64,000 bases of DNA. Source: Streptomyces akebiae (GTDB lineage Bacteria > Actinomycetota > Actinomycetes > Streptomycetales > Streptomycetaceae). The stretch is taken from NCBI RefSeq assembly GCF_019599145.1, contig NZ_CP080647.1, positions 2,666,001 to 2,730,000 of the forward strand, read 5' to 3'. The position numbers and the translations under genes are program-made. The notes beneath the pieces were generated by a model. That model was not told the DNA's origin, made no database searches, and worked only from the letters and a program-made list of their open reading frames with translations. Shown one piece after another: positions 6,773 to 15,270 of this stretch; position 1 is the first letter of the stretch; every line of letters starts with the position of its first letter.

Positions 6773-9412
6773 TCATCCGGTTCGCCTCTCTGCCGATGTG
6801 GCCGTGCCGCCCGGCGCGTCGCCGGCCGTGTCCGCCGACGGGGCGGCGTCCGCCGACGTAGACGCGTCCACGGCCCGGTCGGTGCCCGACGAGGCCGTAT
6901 CGGGCCCGGAGCCGTTGGGCGCGGCCCGTACGGTGAGCACCATGGTGAGCCCTCCGCCGGGGGTGTCCTCGGCGTCGAGCGTGCCGCCCATGGCCTCGGC
7001 GAAGCCCCTGGCGACGGCGAGCCCCAGGCCGACGCCGGTTCCGCGCGGGGCGTCGCCGTGGCGCTGGAAGGGGGCGAAGATGCGGTCCTTGGCCTCGTCG
7101 GGTACGCCGGGGCCGCGGTCGGTGACCCGGACCTCGACACGGCCGCCGAGGGCGCTCGCGGAGACCTGGACGGGTGTGCCGGGCGGGCTGTACTTGACGG
7201 CGTTCTCGACGATGTTGGCGACCGAGCGCTCCAGCAGCCCGGGGTCGACGGCGACCATGGGCAGGCTCTCGGGGATCTCCAGCCCGACGCTGCCCTCCGG
7301 GACACCGCCGAGCGCCATCGGCACCACCTCGTCGAGGTCGATCTCGCGGATCAGCGTGGTGACCGTGCCGGTCTGCAGCCGGGACATGTCGAGGAGGTTG
7401 CCCACGAGGTGGTCGAGCCGGTCGGCGCCGTACTCGATCCCTGCGAGCAGTTCGGCCTCGTCCTCCCGTGACCAGGCCACGTCGTCGGAGCGCAGCGACG
7501 ACACGGCGGCCTTGATCCCGGCCAGCGGGGTGCGCAGATCGTGGCTGACGGCGGCGAGGAGCGCGGTGCGGATGCGGTTGCCCTCGGCCAGTGCCTTGGC
7601 CTGGTCGGCCTCCTGCTGGAGGCGTCGGCGGTCCAGGACGACGGCGGCCTGGGCGGCGAACGCGGCCAGCACCCGGCGGTCCTCGGCGGGCAGGACGCGT
7701 CCGGAGAGGGCGAGCGCCATATGGTCCCCGACCGGCATGTCCACGTCCGCGGCCTCGGGACGGTCCATCTGGCGGGGGCCCACGCTGCCCGCGCAGGTCC
7801 ACGGGTCGACGTCGCTCTCGCGCTCCAGCAGGGCCACGGACTCCATCCCGAAGGTCTCGCGCACCCGTTCGAGGAGGGCCTCCAGGCTGGTCTCACCGCG
7901 CAGCACACTGCCCGCCAGGAAGGACAGGATCTCCGACTCGGCGCGCAGCCGGGCCGCCTGGTGGGTGCGCCGGGCCGCGAGGTCCACCACGGAGGCCACC
8001 GCCACCGCGACGCCTATGAAGACCACGATGGCGACGATGTTCGTCGGGTCGTCGACCGTCAGCGTGTGCACCGGTGAGGTGAAGAACCAGTTGAGCAGCA
8101 GCGAGCCGAGCACGGCCGCGGCCAGGGCGGGCAGCAGACCGCCGAGCAGGGCCGCGGCCACCGTCAGCGTCAGGAAGAGCAGCATGTCGTTGGCGAGACC
8201 CAGGTCGGTCTCGAAGCCGGCCAGTAGCGGCGCCAGCAGCAGGGGCCCCAGCGTCCCGACCAGCCAGCCCCAGACCATCCGGGCGCGGCCGAGGCGCGCG
8301 CCCCGGGCGACGGGCAGTCCGCGTCCCTTGCCCGCCTCGTCGTGCGTGATCAGGTGGACGTCCAGGTCGGGCCCGGAGTCGCGGGCGACGGTGGCACCGA
8401 CGCCCGGCCCGAAGACGTACTGCCAGCTCTTGCGGCGCGAGACGCCCAGCACTATCTGGGTGGCGTTGACACCGCGCGCGAAGGCCAGCAGCGCGGCGGG
8501 GACGTCGTCGCCGACGACGTGGTGGAAGGTGCCGCCGAGGTCCTCGACGAGGGTGCGCTGGACGGCGAGTTCCTTGGGCGAGGCGGAGGTCAGCCCGTCA
8601 CTGCGGGCGATGTAGACGGCCATGACCTCGCCGCCCGCGCCCTTCTCGGCGAGCCGGGCGGCTCTGCGCAGCAGGGTCCTCCCCTCGCGGCCCCCGGTCA
8701 GTCCGACCACGATCCGCTCGCGGGAGCCCCAGATCCGCGACACCCGGTGCTCGCTGCGGTAGGCGTTGAGGTACTCGTCGACCCGGTCCGCCACCCACAG
8801 CAGTGCCAGCTCGCGCAGCGCGGTCAGGTTCCCGGGGCGGAAGTAGTTCGACAGCGCGGCGTCGACCTTGTCCGGCTGGTAGACGTTGCCGTGCGCCATC
8901 CGCCGTCGCAGGGCCTGTGGCGACATGTCGACCAGCTCTATCTGGTCCGCCCGCCGCACCACCTCGTCGGGGACGGTCTCGCGCTGCCGTACGCCGGTTA
9001 TCGACTCGACGACGTCACCGAGGGATTCCAGGTGCTGGATGTTGACGGTCGAGACCACGTCGATGCCGGCGGCGAGCAGGTTCTCGACGTCCTGCCAGCG
9101 CTTTTCGTTGCGGGAGCCGGGCACATTGGTGTGGGCCAGCTCGTCCACGAGGGCCACCCGGGGCCGTCGGGCGAGAACGGCGTCGACGTCCATCTCGGTG
9201 AAGACCGTGTCCCGGTACTCCAGCGTCCTACGCGGGATCTGCTCCAGTCCGTGCAGCATCACCTCGGTGCGCGGCCGGCCGTGGTGCTCCACGACGGCCA
9301 CCACGCAGTCGGTGCCGCGTTCGATCCGGCGGTGCGCTTCGGACAGCATCGCGTACGTCTTGCCGACGCCCGGTGCCGCACCGAGGTAGATCCGAAGCTT
9401 TCCGCGTCCCAT
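6773..9412 (-). CDS. kdpD: KdpD, potassium-responsive sensor histidine kinase
   Basis: 879 residues. The N-terminal KdpD domain carries a P-loop (GAAPGVGKT, residues 11-19) and a Walker-B-like ALVDELAHTN. A universal-stress-protein domain (about 235-365) is followed by four closely spaced membrane segments (about 385-480), a GAF-like region, and a HisKA/HATPase kinase core with phospho-acceptor H624 in SHDLRTPL, then ENAVKYSPPG and GVGLGLAVARGF. The last 50 residues are a low-complexity Ser/Ala/Asp tail. The Staphylococcus c-di-AMP motif SxS-X20-FTAxY is not evident in the Usp domain. It is co-transcribed with kdpE. Confidence 0.95.
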   Translation of the reverse strand: MGRGKLRIYLGAAPGVGKTYAMLSEAHRRIERGTDCVVAVVEHHGRPRTEVMLHGLEQIPRRTLEYRDTVFTEMDVDAVLARRPRVALVDELAHTNVPGSRNEKRWQDVENLLAAGIDVVSTVNIQHLESLGDVVESITGVRQRETVPDEVVRRADQIELVDMSPQALRRRMAHGNVYQPDKVDAALSNYFRPGNLTALRELALLWVADRVDEYLNAYRSEHRVSRIWGSRERIVVGLTGGREGRTLLRRAARLAEKGAGGEVMAVYIARSDGLTSASPKELAVQRTLVEDLGGTFHHVVGDDVPAALLAFARGVNATQIVLGVSRRKSWQYVFGPGVGATVARDSGPDLDVHLITHDEAGKGRGLPVARGARLGRARMVWGWLVGTLGPLLLAPLLAGFETDLGLANDMLLFLTLTVAAALLGGLLPALAAAVLGSLLLNWFFTSPVHTLTVDDPTNIVAIVVFIGVAVAVASVVDLAARRTHQAARLRAESEILSFLAGSVLRGETSLEALLERVRETFGMESVALLERESDVDPWTCAGSVGPRQMDRPEAADVDMPVGDHMALALSGRVLPAEDRRVLAAFAAQAAVVLDRRRLQQEADQAKALAEGNRIRTALLAAVSHDLRTPLAGIKAAVSSLRSDDVAWSREDEAELLAGIEYGADRLDHLVGNLLDMSRLQTGTVTTLIREIDLDEVVPMALGGVPEGSVGLEIPESLPMVAVDPGLLERSVANIVENAVKYSPPGTPVQVSASALGGRVEVRVTDRGPGVPDEAKDRIFAPFQRHGDAPRGTGVGLGLAVARGFAEAMGGTLDAEDTPGGGLTMVLTVRAAPNGSGPDTASSGTDRAVDASTSADAAPSADTAGDAPGGTATSAERRTG

Positions 9413-9563
9413 GTCCCCATTGTCTTCCCGTGATCACTGCCTGCGCAGCGTCGACCTTACGGCCAATAATCACGGCAAAACGGGCAGAGGCGACCGGAGG
9501 CCGCCTCTTTGACACAACCCTGACGCCGACACCCCTGCGGGGGCACGGCCCTGCGGGGGCACG

Positions 9564-9601
9564 GGGAACTGCGCGGCCGAGCGCGCGGACCCGCAGTTCC
9601 C
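9564..9601. terminator. Hairpin of the common Streptomyces GGGGAACTGCGCG repeat
   Basis: Arms GGGAACTGCG (9564-9573) and CGCAGTTCCC (9592-9601) form a 10-bp stem with further GC pairing possible inside. This sequence type, preceded by CTGCGGGGGCACGG, recurs at many Streptomyces gene ends and probably terminates the DUF3710 operon, whose stop is 22 bp away. Confidence 0.65.
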
Positions 9602-9622
9602 GGACGGCCCCAGCCGGAACGG

Positions 9623-10399
9623 CTAGCGGACCTCGGTGATCTCCGGCCCGCGCTGCAGCTGCCCCATGCCGCCGGAGAAGCGGGAACCGGCCTGCTCCTC
9701 CTGCTGGACTCCCTCGGGGACCATCTGCGCGTCGTTCGGCAGTTTCAGGACGATCGGGTCGCGCGGAGCCATCGGGCCCTCGCCGCGGACGACGACCGTG
9801 TCCCGGAAGATCTGCTCCAGCAGCCCGGCGGTCTGCGGCTCCACCGCGCCCCGCCCGGAGATCACCCCGCGCAGGAACCAGCGGGGCCCGTCCACACCGA
9901 CGAAGCGGACCACCTGGAAGCCACCCGTGCCGTCCGGCAACTGCACCGGCACCTGCGCGCGGAGCTCCCAGCCGAGCGGCCCCTCGACCTCGTCGATGAC
10001 CCCGCCCTGCTGGGTGATGCCGGAGGCGATCTCCTCGCGGACCTCGCCCCAGATGCCCTCACGCTTGGGCGCGGCGAAGGCCTGCAGCTGGACCGCGCTG
10101 TCGCGCAGCACGACGGTCGCGGCGACGATCGCGTCGCCCGCGACCTCGACCCGCAGCTCCATGCCGTCGACTCCGGGCACGAAGATGCCGCCGAGGTCCA
10201 CCCGGCCCTCGCCGGGCTCGCGCACCTCGGAGCTGTCCCACGGCCCGTCCGGCCGGGGCTCGGGCTCGAGCCGCACGCGCTCCCGCTCGACGTCCGCCTC
10301 AGCGTCGGCTTCCCCGGCAACGCCGTCGACCTGCTCGGCCTCGCTCGCCGCGTCCGCCGCGTCCTCAGCGGAACCCTTCTTCTTGCGACGTCCGAACAC
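9623..10399 (-). CDS. DUF3710 domain protein
   Basis: 258 residues from GTG 10399, chosen because GGGAAGGA lies 8-9 bases upstream and because it starts 1 bp after the dut stop. The N-terminus (FGRRKKKG) is basic; residues 12-60 are acidic and probably disordered. The DUF3710 body follows (VDLGGIFVPGVDGMELRVEV, then WEVREEI-like and LRGVISGRGA segments), predicted mainly beta. The family is actinobacterial and always near dut (Rv2696c in Mycobacterium tuberculosis). The function is unknown. Confidence 0.9.
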   Translation of the reverse strand: MFGRRKKKGSAEDAADAASEAEQVDGVAGEADAEADVERERVRLEPEPRPDGPWDSSEVREPGEGRVDLGGIFVPGVDGMELRVEVAGDAIVAATVVLRDSAVQLQAFAAPKREGIWGEVREEIASGITQQGGVIDEVEGPLGWELRAQVPVQLPDGTGGFQVVRFVGVDGPRWFLRGVISGRGAVEPQTAGLLEQIFRDTVVVRGEGPMAPRDPIVLKLPNDAQMVPEGVQQEEQAGSRFSGGMGQLQRGPEITEVR

Positions 10400-10400
10400 G

Positions 10401-10940
10401 TCACTGTCCTTCCCGGTCGGATACGACCGAAGCGTATCGATTCCCACCCGTTGTGCCGCTTGTGCTGCTTGCGCCGTCCACGGCGGCATGACCACCGGTG
10501 GACCCGAAGCCCCCCTCGGCCCGCGCCGAGTCGGGAAGCTCCGCCACCTCGTGGAAGCGCACCTTCTCGACCTGCTGGACGACCAGTTGGGCAATCCGGT
10601 CGAAGCGCTCGAACCGTACGGCTTCATACGGGTCGAGATTCACCACGATCACCTTGATCTCCCCACGGTACCCGGCATCAACCGTCCCCGGGGCATTCAC
10701 CAGGGCGACGCCGCAGCGGGCGGCGAGACCGGAGCGTGGGTGCACGAAGGCCGCGTACCCCTCGGGGAGCGCGATGGACACTCCCGTGGGCAGTACGGCC
10801 CGTTCGCCGGGCTTCAACTCCCGGCTCTCCGTGGTGCGCAGATCGGCGCCCGCGTCGCCGGGCCGCGCGTAGTCCGGCAGCGGCACGTCGGGGTCGACGC
10901 GCCGGATCAGGACGTCGAGAGGGGGACGTCCGCCGCTCAC
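10401..10940 (-). CDS. dut: dUTPase (deoxyuridine triphosphatase)
   Basis: 179 residues from GTG 10940, overlapping the upstream thioesterase stop by four bases (GTGA). It hydrolyses dUTP to dUMP and pyrophosphate, keeping uracil out of DNA and feeding thymidylate synthesis. The five trimeric dUTPase motifs are visible: PGDAGADLRT (1), HPRSGLAAR (2), VNAPGTVDAGYRGEIKV (3), ERFDRIAQLVV (4) and the C-terminal ARAEGGFGSTGGH (5). A 30-residue Ser/Thr/Gly-rich tail follows motif 5, somewhat longer than in mycobacterial Dut. Confidence 0.97.
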   Translation of the reverse strand: MSGGRPPLDVLIRRVDPDVPLPDYARPGDAGADLRTTESRELKPGERAVLPTGVSIALPEGYAAFVHPRSGLAARCGVALVNAPGTVDAGYRGEIKVIVVNLDPYEAVRFERFDRIAQLVVQQVEKVRFHEVAELPDSARAEGGFGSTGGHAAVDGASSTSGTTGGNRYASVVSDREGQ

Positions 10941-11521
10941 GGGTTCACCTCGAAGGCACGCGCCCGCCGGACCTGGTCCGGGTCGTTCATGGCCGCCTGG
11001 ATCTCCTCCTCGCGACCGTGGTCGATGAAGTGGTCGACCTTGACCTCGACGAAGAGCGCGTCGGCGCGGACGGCGAGCGGTCCGTCGGGGCTGCCGACGC
11101 GTCCCTCGGCGGTCGCGAAGATCTTCCGCCCGGCCACCGCCGTGACCTCGGCCCTCAGATGCAGCACGGTGCCCACGGGGACGGGCCGCATGAAGTCGGT
11201 CTCCAGCCGTCCGGTCACCGCGATGGTGCGCAGCAGCCAGTTGAGGGAGCCGAGGGTCTCGTCGAGGGCGCTGGCCAGGACCCCGCCGTGGGCGAGCCCC
11301 GGGGCGCCCTGGTGCGCGGGCCGTACGGTGAACTCGGCGGTGAGAGTGACGCCTTCACCGGCCCTCGCCTCCAGGTGCAGCCCGTGGGGCTGCTCGTCGC
11401 CACAGCCGAAACACTGCCCGTAGTGTGCGCCGAGCAGCTCACCCGGGGCGGGTGCCTCGGGATGGCGTACGGGCGCCGTGGCGTCCGCCGGGGGCCGCAG
11501 GGCCGCGGAAGTACCTCTCAC
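10937..11521 (-). CDS. PaaI-family hotdog-fold thioesterase
   Basis: 194 residues from a GTG at 11521. The hotdog signature is HQGAPGLAHGGVLASALDE, with the aspartate/glutamate pair used by PaaI-type acyl-CoA thioesterases, followed by VTGRLETDFMRPVPVG. A CFGCGDEQPHGL motif near residue 37 is typical of this subgroup. The expected reaction is hydrolysis of a small acyl-CoA; the substrate cannot be read from sequence. The four-base overlap with dut suggests coupled translation. The first 30 residues are Ala/Pro-rich and poorly supported, so a later start is possible. Confidence 0.88.
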   Translation of the reverse strand: MRGTSAALRPPADATAPVRHPEAPAPGELLGAHYGQCFGCGDEQPHGLHLEARAGEGVTLTAEFTVRPAHQGAPGLAHGGVLASALDETLGSLNWLLRTIAVTGRLETDFMRPVPVGTVLHLRAEVTAVAGRKIFATAEGRVGSPDGPLAVRADALFVEVKVDHFIDHGREEEIQAAMNDPDQVRRARAFEVNP

Positions 11522-11634
11522 AGCCGCAGACCTTACCCGTCCGTCAGCGTCCGGCCATCGCCCCTGCGGGCAGGGTTTCCCCTCGGACGCCCCTACTTCC
11601 GGGGCCGGAGGGTCCGCATGCCAAGCTTGACGCC

Positions 11635-12099
11635 ATGCAGCTCTCCGTCCCGCCGTACGAAGAACGCCTCACCGCTCCCCGCACCTGGTGGCTCGTCTGC
11701 TTCCTGGTCGGCGTCTCGATGGCCCTCATCCTGCTGCCGTTCGGCACGCTCCCCCTCCTGGGCGGCCTCGCCGGCGGAACCGCGGTCGCGGCGGTCGTCA
11801 CCAGCTCGTACGGCTCGGTCCGGATCCGCGTCGTGGGCGACTCCCTGATCGCGGGCGAGGCGAAGATCCCGGTGAGCGCCCTCGGCGAACCGGAGATCCT
11901 GGACCGGGAGGAGGCACAGGCCTGGCGCACCCACAAGGCCAACCCCCACGCCTTCATGCTCCTGCGCGCCTACATCCCGACGGCCCTCCGCATCCCGATC
12001 ACCGATCCGACGGACCCGACCCCGTACGTCTACTTGTCGACCCGGGAGCCGGAGCGCGTGGTCGCGGCCCTGGAAGCGGCGAAGAAGACGGCTGCGTAG
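11635..12099 (+). CDS. DUF3093 membrane protein
   Basis: 154 residues from ATG 11635. Two adjacent membrane segments span about residues 18-57 (WWLVCFLVGVSMALILLPFG and LLGGLAGGTAVAAVVTS), followed by a small soluble beta-rich domain ending in YVYLSTREPERVVAALEAA. DUF3093 proteins lie next to dut in actinobacteria (Rv2698). The soluble part resembles a PH-like fold. The function is not known. It is divergent from the thioesterase-dut operon with a 113-bp gap. Confidence 0.88.
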   Translation: MQLSVPPYEERLTAPRTWWLVCFLVGVSMALILLPFGTLPLLGGLAGGTAVAAVVTSSYGSVRIRVVGDSLIAGEAKIPVSALGEPEILDREEAQAWRTHKANPHAFMLLRAYIPTALRIPITDPTDPTPYVYLSTREPERVVAALEAAKKTAA

Positions 12100-12336
12100 C
12101 GCACGGCCTGGCCGGTCGGCGGCACGGCGCGTCGCCGGCCGCCCGGCGACGTGTAACAGCTCTCACCCGACCCGTCACCCACCGAGAAGTGCCCCGCCGC
12201 CGAGCCATTGCCTGCCGGCCGCGGCGGCGATCAGCCCCGGCGGCGCATTCCTGGCGGCGCATTCCCGGTGGCACCGGACACGGGCGCGCTCGATCACCGC
12301 TCACCCGCGCCCGCCCGGCGATCGGCGGCCCGCGGC

Positions 12337-13296
12337 TCAGCCCCCGCCGAGTTCCTCCGGCAGTTCCCCCACCGTCAGGGGATCTACCGGCTTCTCCAGC
12401 GGCGGCAGTTCCGGCAGCGCCTCCCACGGCACCTGCATACGCCGCAGGTCCTTACGGATCCGCTCGGCGAGGTGCTTGGTGTCCCGGCGGTTCATGACCG
12501 CCCCGACCGCGGCGCCGACCAGGAACGGCATCAGGTTCGGCAGGTTCCGCACCATCCGTTTCATGATCTGCTGCCGCAGCTGCCGCTTCATCTGCCCGCC
12601 GAGCGCCGAGTTGATCGTCGCCGGCTTGGTCACGTCGATCCCGCGCTCGCCGGACCAGGAGTCCAGATAGGCGGTGCTGCGCTGCCGCAGATTTCCGGGC
12701 GGCCGCACCCCGTACACCTCGTGCAGCTCGGCGATGAGCTTCAGCTCGATCGCGGCGACGCCGGTGATCTCGGCGGCCAGCTCCGCGGGCATGGCGGGCG
12801 GCGCCGGCAGCATCGCGGCGGCCCCGACCCCCGCGCCCACCGTGGAGGACGCGTTGGCGGCCCCCGCCACCAGCTTGTCGGCGATCTGCTCGGGCCCCAG
12901 CCCCGGGAACTGGGCGCGCAGAGTCGCGAGATCGCGTACGGGGATCCGCGGGGCGATCTCGATGAGGCGGTCGGTGATGTACGCGAGCCCCGCTCGGGCC
13001 CGGTCACCGCTCTTGCGGGCCCCGACCTTGAGGCCCTGTTTCACTCCGTCCCGGACGGCGGCGACGGCGGCCGCACGCCGTCTGGCGACCGGCGCCGGAT
13101 TCTCCACCGGAACGGGCAGGCGTCCCTGCTCGTCCGTGGCGCTCCCCGACGCCGTGCCGGACGCACGTTCGAGCGAGGCCGCTCCCTGTTCGGAGGAGCC
13201 CCGCTCGTCGTCACGCACGCCGTCGGAGCCGTCGTACGGCTCCTGGTCCGCCCCCTTGCGGGAGCGGCGCTTCCAAGGAGGGGTCGAGCCAGTCAC
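12337..13296 (-). CDS. EcsC-like protein of unknown function
   Basis: 319 residues from a GTG-type start, 13 bp after the DUF4193 region in the same direction of reading order. The first 75 residues are charged and disordered. The body is helical, with a Gly/Ala-rich amphipathic region (ANASSTVGAGVGAAAMLPA) and a hydrophobic helix NLMPFLVGAAVGAVMNRRDT followed by LAERIRKDLR, the pattern of EcsC-family proteins that associate with membranes. It ends in a proline/glutamate-rich tail. EcsC of Bacillus lies in a transport operon, but no such partner is here. I assign a family likeness only. Confidence 0.7.
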   Translation of the reverse strand: MTGSTPPWKRRSRKGADQEPYDGSDGVRDDERGSSEQGAASLERASGTASGSATDEQGRLPVPVENPAPVARRRAAAVAAVRDGVKQGLKVGARKSGDRARAGLAYITDRLIEIAPRIPVRDLATLRAQFPGLGPEQIADKLVAGAANASSTVGAGVGAAAMLPAPPAMPAELAAEITGVAAIELKLIAELHEVYGVRPPGNLRQRSTAYLDSWSGERGIDVTKPATINSALGGQMKRQLRQQIMKRMVRNLPNLMPFLVGAAVGAVMNRRDTKHLAERIRKDLRRMQVPWEALPELPPLEKPVDPLTVGELPEELGGG

Positions 13297-13309
13297 GGCC
13301 GACCCTGCC

Positions 13310-13606
13310 TCAGTCGCAGTCGCGGCAGATCGGCTGACCGTTCTTCTCGCGGGCCAGCTGGCTGCGGTGGTGCACCAGGAAGCAGCTCATGCAGGTGAAC
13401 TCGTCCTGCTGCTTGGGCAGCACCCGGACGGCCAGCTCCTCGTTCGAGAGGTCGGCCCCGGGCAGTTCCAGGCCTTCGGCAGCCTCGAACTCGTCTACGT
13501 CCACGGCGGAAGTCGACTTGTCGTTCCGGCGAGCCTTGAGCTCTTCCAGGCTGTCCGAGTCGACGTCGTCGTCGGTCTTGCGTGGGGTGTCGTAATCCGT
13601 TGCCAT
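13310..13606 (-). CDS. DUF4193 small zinc-ribbon protein
   Basis: 98 residues from ATG 13606, preceded by AGGGGGAGAG as Shine-Dalgarno. The N-terminal half is acidic (TDDDVDSDSLEELKARR). The C-terminal half has two Cys-X2-Cys knuckles (FTCMSC and PICRDC) separated by about 20 residues (FLVHHRSQLA between), a four-cysteine zinc ribbon. DUF4193 proteins are universal in actinobacteria and lie in the dut-to-sigma-factor block (Rv2699c). The function is unknown. It reads into the EcsC-like gene 13 bp downstream. Confidence 0.92.
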   Translation of the reverse strand: MATDYDTPRKTDDDVDSDSLEELKARRNDKSTSAVDVDEFEAAEGLELPGADLSNEELAVRVLPKQQDEFTCMSCFLVHHRSQLAREKNGQPICRDCD

Positions 13607-13771
13607 GTCGCTCTCCCCCTCTGGGTGTCTGCGGTGTCTCCAGCGCACGTAACGCGTGAGAGGCCGGACTTGTGCCCGACCTGAGGCGGAGATTTTGCCT
13701 CACATCAAGGTCTGTTACTCAATCGACACCCAACCGGACTCCCCATGAGTGATCGGCTTGGATGGCGAACG

Positions 13772-13787
13772 GGACCGTACACGGTCC
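13772..13787. promoter_or_regulatory. Operator-like inverted repeat (7-bp arms) upstream of DUF4193
   Basis: GGACCGT and ACGGTCC are perfect inverted arms separated by two bases, about 170 bp before the DUF4193 start. A two-base loop makes a hairpin unlikely, so a dimeric regulator site is more plausible. The regulator is not recognised. Confidence 0.35.
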
Positions 13788-13912
13788 TAAGGCTGCATAT
13801 CAAAGGCGCCTCAGCATGTACTTCCCGTGATCTCAACCCCCGAAAACCCGGATTTTCCCGGCTTTACGGCGGCCACATGATCACGCTCGGTAGATGGCTG
13901 GAAAATCGCCCA

Positions 13913-13926
13913 TGTGATCGATCACA
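13913..13926. promoter_or_regulatory. Perfect 14-bp palindrome TGTGATCGATCACA
   Basis: The sequence is its own reverse complement and resembles a CRP/FNR-type site (TGTGA-N-TCACA) but with a 4-base rather than 6-base spacer. It sits 307 bp upstream of the DUF4193 start and 85 bp after the cutS stop. The binding protein is unknown. Confidence 0.4.
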
Positions 13927-14010
13927 CATCGGTCGTGCACGACCGTTTCGATCAGGCCCCCGGGAAATTCCGCGCAAAGCGAACACGTCTCGGAACCGGG
14001 GGTCATGGTC

Positions 14011-15264
14011 TCAGACCGGCAGGGTCACTCGCATCACCAGCCCACCTCCCTCGCGTGGCCGGGCGGCGATGTGGCCGCCATGGGCGCGGGCCACGGACCG
14101 GACGATCGACAGGCCGAGGCCCACCCCCTTGTCGCTGCCCGTGCGTTCCGTACGCAGCCGCCGGAACGGCTCGAAAAGGTTGTCGATCTCGTACGCCGGG
14201 ACCACGGGCCCGGTGTTCGTGACCACCAGCAGGGCCTGTCCGTGCTGCAGCTCCGTGGTGACCTCCACCCAACCGCCCGCCCCCTGCACGTTGTACCGGA
14301 CGGCGTTCTGGACGAGGTTCAGGGCGATCCGCTCCAGCAGGACGCCGTTGCCCTGGACGACCGCCGGGGCCCGCTCGCCGCGGATCTCCACCTTCTTCGC
14401 GTCCGCCTCGGAGCGCACCTGGTCGATGGCCTGGGAGGCCACCTCGGCGAGGTCCACCGGCTTGCGCTCGACGATCTGGTTGTCGCTGCGGGCCAGCAGG
14501 AGCAGCCCCTCGACGAGCTGCTCGCTGCGCTCGTTGGTGGCCAGCAGCGTCTTGCCCAGCTGTTGCAGTTCGGTCGGGGCGTTCGGGTCGGAGAGGTGGA
14601 CCTCCAGGAGCGTGCGGTTGATCGCGAGCGGCGTCCTCAGCTCGTGCGAGGCGTTCCCGACGAAGCGCTGCTGGGCCGTGAAGGCCCGTTGCAGCCGCTC
14701 CAGCATCTCGTCGAAGGTGTCCGCGAGCTCCTTCAGCTCGTCGTCCGGGCCGTCCAGCTCGATGCGGCGGGACAGGTCCGAGCCGGCCACCGCGCGCGCG
14801 GTGCGGGTGATCCGGCCCAGCGGCGCGAGCACCCGGCCCGCCATCGCGTACCCGAAGGCGAAAGCGATCACGGCGAGCCCGAGCAGGGCCAGCAGGGACC
14901 GGCTGAGCAGGGTGTCCAGGGCGACCTGGCGCTGGGCGTCGATGCAGTCGGAGATGGCGGCGTTGAAGTCCGCCAGCCGCACATTGGTCGAGCCGGCGAC
15001 CGCGGGGCACTTCTCGCTGGTGACACTGATGTCCGTGCCGCCCACGATCTTGAACAGCGGCGCGTTTCCCGTGTTCACGGCCTGGGCGGCCAGCAGGTAG
15101 ATGATCGACAGCAGCAGGATCCCGGCGATGAGGAACATGCCGCCGTACAGCAGCGTGAGCCGTATCCGGATGGTCGGGCGCAGCCACGGGAGCGGGTTCT
15201 GGGGCCGCCTGGGGTCCCAGGTGGGTTTCGGGGGCGCCAGCGGGGGCGCGGGGGTCGTGGCCAT
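14011..15264 (-). CDS. cutS: CutS, sensor histidine kinase of the CutRS system
   Basis: 417 residues. A Pro-rich cytoplasmic N-terminus is followed by TM1 (about 36-60), an extracytoplasmic loop of about 60 residues, TM2 (about 121-142), a HAMP linker, HisKA with phospho-acceptor H207 (NASHELRTPLA), and HATPase_c (NLVQNAVRYNV, GVGLGLSIVRS). The loop carries exactly two cysteines, C86 and C107, which could form a disulfide that reports extracellular redox or folding state. CutRS was first described in Streptomyces lividans in connection with copper metabolism and antibiotic control. It starts 6 bp after cutR. Confidence 0.92.
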   Translation of the reverse strand: MATTPAPPLAPPKPTWDPRRPQNPLPWLRPTIRIRLTLLYGGMFLIAGILLLSIIYLLAAQAVNTGNAPLFKIVGGTDISVTSEKCPAVAGSTNVRLADFNAAISDCIDAQRQVALDTLLSRSLLALLGLAVIAFAFGYAMAGRVLAPLGRITRTARAVAGSDLSRRIELDGPDDELKELADTFDEMLERLQRAFTAQQRFVGNASHELRTPLAINRTLLEVHLSDPNAPTELQQLGKTLLATNERSEQLVEGLLLLARSDNQIVERKPVDLAEVASQAIDQVRSEADAKKVEIRGERAPAVVQGNGVLLERIALNLVQNAVRYNVQGAGGWVEVTTELQHGQALLVVTNTGPVVPAYEIDNLFEPFRRLRTERTGSDKGVGLGLSIVRSVARAHGGHIAARPREGGGLVMRVTLPV

Positions 15265-15270
15265 GGCGGA

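Larger units (their letters stand above)
13607..14010. other. 404-bp intergenic region upstream of the DUF4193 gene
   Basis: The region holds no convincing gene. It is slightly less GC-rich than its surroundings and contains two operator-like palindromes listed separately. It lies between the cutS stop and the DUF4193 start, so it should contain the DUF4193 promoter and any cutRS terminator. Confidence 0.6.

Noticed and set aside
13741..13930. tRNA-like or small RNA gene between cutS and DUF4193
   Set aside because: No cloverleaf or CCA-type acceptor could be drawn; only operator-like palindromes are supported.
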